From: Rhizoclosmatium globosum
Taxonomy: Eukaryota > Chytridiomycota > Chytridiomycetes > Chytridiales > Chytriomycetaceae
DNA length: 64,000 nucleotides
NCBI GenBank assembly: GCA_002104985.1
Contig: MCGO01000073.1
Location: 1 to 64,000 of the forward strand
Direction: 5' to 3'
Shown: positions 57,508-64,000 of the stretch, one piece after another
Layout: every line of letters begins with the position of its first letter
Position numbering within the stretch: position 1 is the stretch's first letter
Notes under the pieces: generated by a model
Database searches by the model: none
Told to the model about the DNA's origin: nothing
The model's input: the letters and a program-made list of their open reading frames with translations, nothing else
Program-made: the position numbers and the translations under genes

Positions 57508-57930
57508 GTCATTCCACGCCTCGTCTGTTGGAAATCGGAAAAGACGGGACCTACAATACCACTGGCAGTACATCTTTGACTGAAATTCTTCGCTGGTTCA
57601 CTTGGTTTGTTACTGCTATCAAATCTAACTCTCCTGAAACATCTAGCGACGATTTGATGGCCGAGATTCTCTTAGAACCTTTCTTTGGTCCAAGGAATCG
57701 TATCTTTAGCAAGTAAGTTAATAAATATCTAATCTAATTGCCCCGATATCAATATCAGCAAAGAACTCGTTTGAACAAACTTCTACCTAGCCCAAATCTG
57801 AAGGAACTTGAAATGAAAGGCGCGACGCTGTTCATTGCAGAAGACATTCAGAGAAGGCCCCTTACTGTTATTCCAGTACCTACTCTCTCTTCGGTAAAGA
57901 AAGGTATGGCGGACTGGACTGTTTGAGACA
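57508..57930 (+). other. Short coding-like fragment with one intron
   Basis: LLEIGKDGTYNTTGSTSLTEILRWFTWFVTAIKSNS is followed by LMAEILLEPFFGPRNRIFS, then a GTAAGT...ATCAG intron (57711-57759), and a stop soon after. It could be the end of a gene whose start is lost. No family recognised. A second reading (57738-57926) shares the area and is less convincing. Confidence 0.25.
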
Positions 57931-58154
57931 CAAGCCAAGGAGATGAAATGGCACTGGTACAATTATAAGAAATTTGGATATGCTCCATGAGTTAACAGAT
58001 TTAATTTGAGAGCATTTCGTGAATACACACAGTGTCTTTTTTGGGTTGGAATTGGAGGCGCGTGGGGAAGGAACAAAAAACACGTGTTGCCCCCTTCCAC
58101 CTCCAAGTCGCCCCCTTCCGTGTTCCTTTGTCCAACTTCCTAGGTACTTCACAC

Positions 58155-59119
58155 ATGGGACTTGAACACCTTCTCGAAGCAGCGCTCCAGCAACAAAACG
58201 CACCCGAAAGCAACAGTGTCGGTGTGAGCAGTGCGAGTGCGAGTGCGAGTGGATCATCGACACTGGGACCCTCCTCCGAGCCATCGTCACCACTTCAAAC
58301 ATTGACACCTTCGACATCGCTTTGTCCTGGATATCGAATTGTTCTTGTTTCGTGCACAAACTGTTCCTGTCACCAAGTTCAACAGGACCACTCTCAACTG
58401 CCTCCGCCTGCGCTTCAAGCTGGTACCCATCAAGCTACTGCTTCCTACCACTTGAATACTGCAACAGAGAGCCCTAGTCTGCCTCCAATCGATTCCCTCC
58501 TCTAAACAGCCCTATTCCCTTCCCTGCCACTTCTTGTATTCCCTCTCCTTTCCCTACTTCAATCGCAGACATTAAACTCTCTCAAGACCACACGTCAGTC
58601 ATTCTTCCAGATGGCCGTGAAGTTCCATTCGCAAATTCATTCCGCTTCACATCCCATCGTGACACACAAGCTTCTTCCTCTTCGTTGACTTCAACTCCTC
58701 TCACTCTCCTTCCCCGCCGCCTTTCTTCAGTCCATGCTTCTCCTTCGCTAGGACCGACACTCGATATTCAAACAGATCCAGAGAAAAAGTATATCTGTCC
58801 CTACTACGGCCACCTAAAGCAAAAGAGAGCTGCTCGTCCTGCTTTCTACTTTTCAATGCTAGATCAATCTGGTAACGGTACTGCAGATTCAGAGGATTCA
58901 GTCTGTACTGCCCGGTTTAAACGGAAACAGGAAATGGAGAGACACGTCCTGTCTGTACATGGAAGAGAAGAAGAGAAAGCGTGGGTGTGTCCTGGCCCTG
59001 TGAATGGTGTTGAGTGTGGGAAGCGGTATGCTCGTGCGGACGCGCTTAGGAAACATTTGGAGAGTGCGAAATGCAAAGTGGAAGGAGGTGTAGTTTTGGT
59101 CTTTCGGAGTCGGAAATAG
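58155..59119 (+). CDS. C2H2 zinc-finger protein, tandem copy 1
   Basis: Likely DNA-binding transcription factor. Starts MGLEHLLEAALQQQN, then Ser/Pro-rich disordered sequence with a conserved PGYRIVLVSCTNCSCHQ motif, and two C-terminal fingers: one with insertion (CPYYG...CTARFKRKQEMERHVLSVHG) and one classical (CPGPVNGVECGKRYARADALRKHLESAKC). The frame changes near 58493 (C-run in GATTCCCTCC). One additional C gives a continuous reading IDSPPLNSPIPF into the second half, about 320 residues in all. The second copy (59703-60803) has the same order of motifs. Target unknown. Confidence 0.7.
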
Positions 59120-59702
59120 CGGCTGTGGTACGAGGAGCACGGAAATTGTAGTGTTGGAGAGGCCAGAGAAACTGTTCATGGGTTATTCTTTGTGGGTTTT
59201 TATGCTATCTGTTTCCATATTAAATTGTAATTGTTCTCTGTAAATTACCTATGACAATTGGAGTACCTGAAACCAATCCGAAACACAACCGCAGATAAAG
59301 CCCGATATTCATTATGGCGAACTGTGACCATCAATTTAAGCTGATGTTGTCAACTGAGGCACATGGGACAATGAGATCTGGTTTGACGAGCGTGCCTTGT
59401 TGATTTAATTAAAAAGGGAGATGGTGGGGAATCTCCATGGAGCGTGCATTACAGGGCACGAATTCGGTGGGTCAAAATTTTCAGAGTTTATGGCAGCCAA
59501 GAGGGAAAGGAAGAGTGGATTGTAGCTTAAATAACGTTGCGCTAAACTGGATTGGCAGAATCCTTGCTTTAATGCAGAGGACAGGAATGTTCAGGCAATT
59601 TCTGGCGTGTGCCTCCTTCGAATCAAGGGCACGCACGCAAGAGATTGACCAATTTTTCTTAGAAACCACGCTCTCACCAACGCATCCGATACCTTCGAAG
59701 CG
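59120..59702. other. Intergenic, no gene seen
   Basis: Spacer between the two tandem C2H2 genes. The long minus-strand readings near 59480-59850 overlap the second gene and have no motifs, so I regard them as shadows. Confidence 0.4.
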
Positions 59703-60803
59703 ATGCGCATCAACGATCTCTGCGACAATACGCCGGAACCCTCGTTGGACACTCCGCCGCTCTCGGGAATCATCAACGGAATCACTCCACCAAGTCCCTT
59801 TGGCCTCCAAGGCCTGTACCTAAACTCACCACACCAAGGCCCGTACATTGCAACAACTCCTGTCTTGGTTGGATCAGCTTCCCACCTTCCGCCACCAGGT
59901 TTCCACCTGGTCCTTGTTCCCTGCAGTGCCTCCGGTTGTCAGTGTGGAAATCACCACCATCGACCTGTTGTTTCAGCTGTCCAAACTCCGCCAATCATCC
60001 CATCTTCTACTTTTACATCTCCAGCAATGATTCCTCAATACCATCAACGAAGTGCTTCCTTGTCAACTCTCGCTGAAACGCCCTATCTCCAACCACACTT
60101 TCACAACATCAGCAAATCTCTGCCAATCACAATACAGAACTCCAACGTTTAACCTTTGACAAGATTGTGCGTCAATCCCAGAACGAATCTCATCAATTAC
60201 ACACACCACAATCCGAGTTTTACGAAAGCGATGGAACATCTAATATCCAACAATCTGGTAAACGACGAGGTAGTTCAGATGCCAGTTTCACAATGCCACC
60301 TCCAGCCCCACAAGCCCCGAGACCCACATCCGCTTCGTCAACCCACAACACCACCACATTCCGAATCAACACCTCAACAACAGCCCTCGCAACTGCCGCC
60401 GAAACATCAACACAAGGTAGCTCCGACAGAAAATACCCATGCCCTTTCTACGGACAACCCAAAACCCGTAAATCCCGCACTGGAAACGTCGAAACTCACC
60501 AACCCCCTTCGCACACGACGAAATCTGTCAAGCGCGGTTCCGCCGGCGCCAAGAAATGGAACGTCATGTTCTGTCCGTGCATGGATCCGAACAGGATAAA
60601 GGGTGGGTTGTCCTGTACGAACCTGTGGGAAACGCTATGCACGCGCGGACGCGTTGAGGAAACATTTGGATTCTGCAAAGAGTCGTGGGAATGTTGGGGG
60701 ATGTAGTTTTGGGTTGAGTGAGATTGAGATTGTTGGGATGGTGAAACGGGGGGCTGTTGTTGGGGACGGAGGTTGTCGTTGTATTGATTGGAGGAGGCTG
60801 TAG
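59703..60803 (+). CDS. C2H2 zinc-finger protein, tandem copy 2 (frame-broken)
   Basis: Paralogue of the gene at 58155. Begins MRINDLCDNTPEPS, has the PGFHLVLVPCSASGCQCGNHHH motif, then shifts frame at AACGTTTAACC (near 60150) to LTFDKIVRQSQ. A CPFYG segment follows, then CQARFRRRQEMERHVLSVHGSEQDKGW in another frame, and finally CPVRTCGKRYARADALRKHLDSAKS after a one-base step in GGGTGGGTTGTCC (one T short). At least three steps. Every motif of copy 1 is present, so either recent decay or repeated sequence errors. The classical finger is complete. Confidence 0.55.
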
Positions 60804-61006
60804 AGTTTGTATTATGTTTTTAATTTTTACTATATAGATAAACGTAATAAAATTTGATATTTACGAACTACAGAAAAAGAACTCAAAACTCAAAACAGAT
60901 ATGAAGTCTAACAATCAAAAGAATGATTGCAAGGGTGAAGAGGCCCAAACCCGAAAAACTGTGGCTCCATTGCCTTGAATACCTTTGGTTGTCTGAGGAA
61001 CAGTGC

Positions 61007-62166
61007 TCACATGGTTATAGTGGTGGGAATATCAGTTCCGGTGGAGAACCTGGCAAGACCGCAAACTCTCGCTGACAGCAACTCCTTCATACACATCACC
61101 TCCTCTAAGTCCACCTTCACAGCTCCAGTCCAACGAACAAACACACCACTACCACCCAGCATCACAATAGCCAACTTGTCCAAAACAACGTTCAAATTTC
61201 CAGCTCCATTTGATAATACAAAGCTGAGGCCATATGAAGAAGTCTTGTTTGAGTTGTAATAGTGGAGGAAACGTGGCTCCGCCTTGAATGGCCAATGAAA
61301 AGTCCAACGGTTGGCAGCTTGAACTCAAAATAGTCCCATCACGCGAAACTATCCAGAGGTGTAATTCTTGCCATCCACACCAATTACGAGAGACCAAACA
61401 ATTGAAAAAGGTCCGAAGGTTGCGTGGCCCCAGTACTCGCCTCTCATATTTTGTAGCCAGGGAGAGCATAAAAAACACCCCAGTTTTTGTCGTGGTATCC
61501 ATATCCATCGAAAACAACTTGGATCCATCACCAAACACGAAATTCGCGCTGGCGGTGGCAGCAGGGACAGAGTTGGACCAGTAGATATTGGGAGACGACG
61601 TCAAATCGGCGGTTTGGGAAAGTGTCCCGCAGGCAACATGAGCAGGTGCGGACTAAAAAACGTTGAAATTGAATATTCGAAACTAGAGGAAGACATATCC
61701 CACCTTCTTCAGAGTCAATGAACCGACAAAGCCAGTCACATTCACATTAACGACGTTGCCAGCATCTGTTCCACACCACCCACCCAAGGAGCCATAATCG
61801 CCACTACTCCAATCGTTTTCCGGCAAGACGTATGAAACGTTAGCCACACCTTCTGTTCCAATGATGGTCCCATTTGGCAGACTTGCACTCACGTATACAG
61901 CCAAAGTTCCGCCGTTAATATCTCCAACAAACGGAAACGCAGTCTGAGGAGCGGAGAAGAAGATCAAGGCAACCGATCCTGGCGTCGCTGCGGATCCGAC
62001 GGCGTCAAAGTACCACCACTCGTATGAGGATGCATTTGGAGACGTCAAACGTGAATGCGGGATCATTCGTGGATGTGAATGCAGTGGAAACACCGTCGTA
62101 GATCGTGTTGTTGAGTACGAATGCCCTTGGTGTGTTGGCCAGGGAAGTGACACTGCAAAGGGACAT
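61007..62166 (-). CDS. CrtC / Diels-Alderase-like lipocalin-fold enzyme (frame-broken)
   Basis: Starts at ATG 62166 (MSLCSVTSLANTPRAFVLNNTIYDG). One base near 62045 is missing before SSYEWWYFDAVG, the diagnostic motif of the hydroxyneurosporene synthase (CrtC)/fungal Diels-Alderase family. Intron 61652-61702 is GT-AG. FDGYGYHDKNWG, the second diagnostic motif, lies in a shifted frame (near 61500), and GEYWGHATFGPFSIVW follows in a third. The C-terminal part reads SYGLSFVLSNGAGN...GGDVYEGVAVSES. The family binds hydrophobic polyketide, terpene or carotenoid-like substrates; its reaction here cannot be inferred. Several frame steps mean the exact model is uncertain. Confidence 0.55.
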
Positions 62167-62500
62167 TTTGAGTGAGTTTGCTTCTCACATTTATCAATCT
62201 CCACTCATTAAAAATTAGAAGGAAAAACGTTTATTTTGAAATTGGATACCTTGGAAAATCCAAGAACTTTCAGATTCACTTTCTCGACATCCTTTCAGTA
62301 CTTTGTCGAAAATTATGTGGAAAAGATTGTTCCAGCATGGCTATCCATCAAATTGTGATTGGTTTTGAAGTTTTGATGTTCCCAGCAAATGTTCCAGAAC
62401 ATCAAAGCCCCAGCCCTCACCTCTCATGAAAACACTCGTTCTGGAACACTCATAAAACCGGACACACTTATAAGACACATTTCTACATATCGTTCACAGA
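62167..62500. other. Intergenic between divergent genes
   Basis: Spacer between the CrtC-like gene (minus) and the WSC-like gene (plus). Nothing coding seen. A short GTTCCAGAACATC / GTTTTGATGTTCCC inverted stretch lies near 62370-62400. Confidence 0.4.
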
Positions 62501-63966
62501 ATGGCATCCATAGATGCTGCCTCGATAACGTGCCTTATACGGCCTCCCTATGAAATCCAACCAACTTGGACGCGTCCCTTCATGGATTCCGAAGCAACAA
62601 TTTCAAACTGTGCCTCTGCTTGTCCAATCAACAAATCAGTTATCTTCTTGGCTCCTATATTCCCAGTTGGTGGCTCGCAAATCACACCTACAAGCCTGTC
62701 CTGTTATTGTGACGTGTCTGGAGTTCAGCGACTTGTTGAACAGATTCCGTACTTTATGTACTCGGTTTATTGTAGTTTACCGTGTGGAAGTGGGGGGGGA
62801 CGTGTGGAGGGATGCCTGGAAGGTTCGCGGATGGAACGCCATACGCTTCCGCAGTCGTAGCCTATTCGGTATTTTCTTATGTAAGCATTATAGAGATACT
62901 AACATGGTGTCGAACAGATTGTTTCATCACAAACGGGTCCAATGAGTGTGGCGAGTACGAAGCGGACAACACGGCTTTTCTTGATGCGTCAGTATCAACT
63001 TCCTCTGCGTCAAACCTTGGATCAGTGACGACTACGGGCAGAGGAGCTATTATTGTGCCCACGGCACCTGCACTTACAGCAGTATCTTGATGCCAAACCC
63101 ATCAACAGCAAAGACATAGACGGTGGACAAATACAAGCGACGATATTGCGATTATTATTGCGGCAGTTGCATTTACCGTGATTCTTCTGCTCCTGCTCGT
63201 TTGGTGTGTTGTAGTACGAATGAAAGACAAGAAAAAGGTTGAAGAAAAGAATGCTCCGATCGGAGGCGGCGCTGGCGTATTTAAAGAAGGAAAAGAACGA
63301 GTAGCTTCATTGGATTCTAAGTTAGGAGTTGGTGGGAGCAGCAATAATGCTAAGGAAGAGAAAAAGGAATTTTCAAAACGAGTTGTGGGAGGAGGAACAG
63401 CTGCTCTTGACAAACAGCCATTAGAAAAACAACAGGAAGGAAGGCAGAAGTCACAAATACCAGCGAGATCGGTTCCTCGTTTGCCAGCACATGATAAACA
63501 TACGTCATTGGTTTCTCTTGCCAGCAGTTATGGAATGACAACTGATCAATTTCTCGAATTTCACAAATGGCATTCAGTAAACCACGGCAATAATTTGCAT
63601 GATTCATTGTATACCCAGGAAAGACATCCTCGTCGAAGTTCGTTAGAAAACGAAGGTGAAATGGACCATTCCGTGGAGTTGTGGCTATTCAAGCTCCTAC
63701 AGATTTCAGTAAAATTCCAAGCTGCTTATTTCGCAACAGTCGCGTATTATACTCAACAAGTTTCAAATCAGCCGCCGCTTGAATATCTCAAAACGTATGA
63801 TCCGGAGGGATACAAATACACGTCAATGTTGACAGAAGCTCCTTCTCCACTTGATATGCTGCTATCGCCTGACGACGAAGTGCCGCTTGCAGTGCGAGAT
63901 CCAACACGAGAGTCTATGATTTATTCAGCGGCCGTCAGCATCATATACGTCAACAACTTCCAATAA
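62501..63966 (+). CDS. WSC-like type I membrane protein with long cytoplasmic tail
   Basis: Cell-surface protein candidate. The N-terminal half is Cys-rich with a WSC-like pattern: SNCASACP, CYCDVSG, SVYCSLPCGSG and TCGGMPGRF...TPYAS, which would bind glycans. The frame steps at a G8 run (62792-62799); nine G restores the motif. A Ser/Thr-rich stalk and then a TGA at 63088 come before the membrane helix IIIAAVAFTVILLLLLVWC (about 63147-63210), still in the same frame. The basic RMKDKKK stop-transfer and a long tail of about 240 residues follow, ending with a stop at 63966. A possible intron with branch site TACTAAC lies at 62870-62928. I infer a glycan-sensing or cell-wall-integrity role from the layout only. 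No signal peptide is seen, so the first exon may be missing. Confidence 0.55.
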
Positions 63967-64000
63967 TTATCACGAGAAAACGTAGTAGTGCTGTGGCGAT

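Noticed and set aside
1..64000. Alternative nuclear genetic code to explain in-frame stops
   Set aside because: TAA, TAG and TGA all end intact genes here (for example TAG after RhoGAP, TGA after RSC9-like, TAA after PEX6), so none is reassigned.

Overview
The window reads as nuclear DNA of an early-diverging (zoosporic, chytrid-like) fungus. Genes are compact and intron-rich, with most introns 42-75 nt, GTGAGT/GTAAGT-type 5' sites and occasional CTAAC branch sites. Gene content is fungal/opisthokont (PEX6, HEM2, TRM2, uL1m, an RSC9/ARID2-like ARID protein) but also includes genes lost from most Dikarya, such as Integrator subunit 4, TIR-domain proteins and plant-type LRRs. Several F-box/ankyrin copies and one WSC-like surface protein fit the same picture. 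The species assignment is an inference; no rRNA or other marker is present. Layout. 1-4.1 kb holds decayed coding sequence, including two diverged copies of a secreted Cys-rich domain. 4.1-9.3 kb holds a PH-RhoGAP, a small four-helix membrane protein and a disordered poly-Q protein. 9.7-20.3 kb is the most unusual block: a giant protein with three TIR-like domains and a C-terminal SPRY domain, an RNA-ligase-family protein, a convergent TIR-like/TPR (NLR-like) protein and a Sel1-repeat protein. 20.3-36.2 kb mixes one intact and three broken F-box/ankyrin genes with INTS4, a membrane protein, the ARID/RSC9 homologue and an AKR7-type aldo-keto reductase. 36.2-46.4 kb is housekeeping: TRM2, a short/branched-chain acyl-CoA dehydrogenase, mitochondrial uL1 and PEX6, then an unrecognised type II membrane protein. 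46.4-51.6 kb has tRNA-Ser(AGA), tRNA-Trp(CCA), a charged nuclear-type protein and HEM2. 52-64 kb has an F-box/LRR protein, a 7TM protein with a large ectodomain, an ABC-transporter relic, two tandem C2H2 genes, a CrtC/Diels-Alderase-like gene and a WSC-like membrane protein. How the genes work together. The housekeeping genes are scattered and not co-functional, as usual in fungi. The 9.7-20.3 kb block combines a putative NAD-cleaving TIR protein, an RNA ligase, a TIR-like/TPR protein and a Sel1 protein. This resembles, by analogy only, the parts list of innate-immune or RNA-damage systems and is the best candidate for undescribed biology here. Data-quality caution: many otherwise conserved genes (TIR-TPR, ARID/RSC9, AKR7, TRM2, C2H2, WSC-like) carry single-base frame steps, mostly in short homopolymers. 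I therefore do not treat a frameshift alone as proof of a pseudogene.
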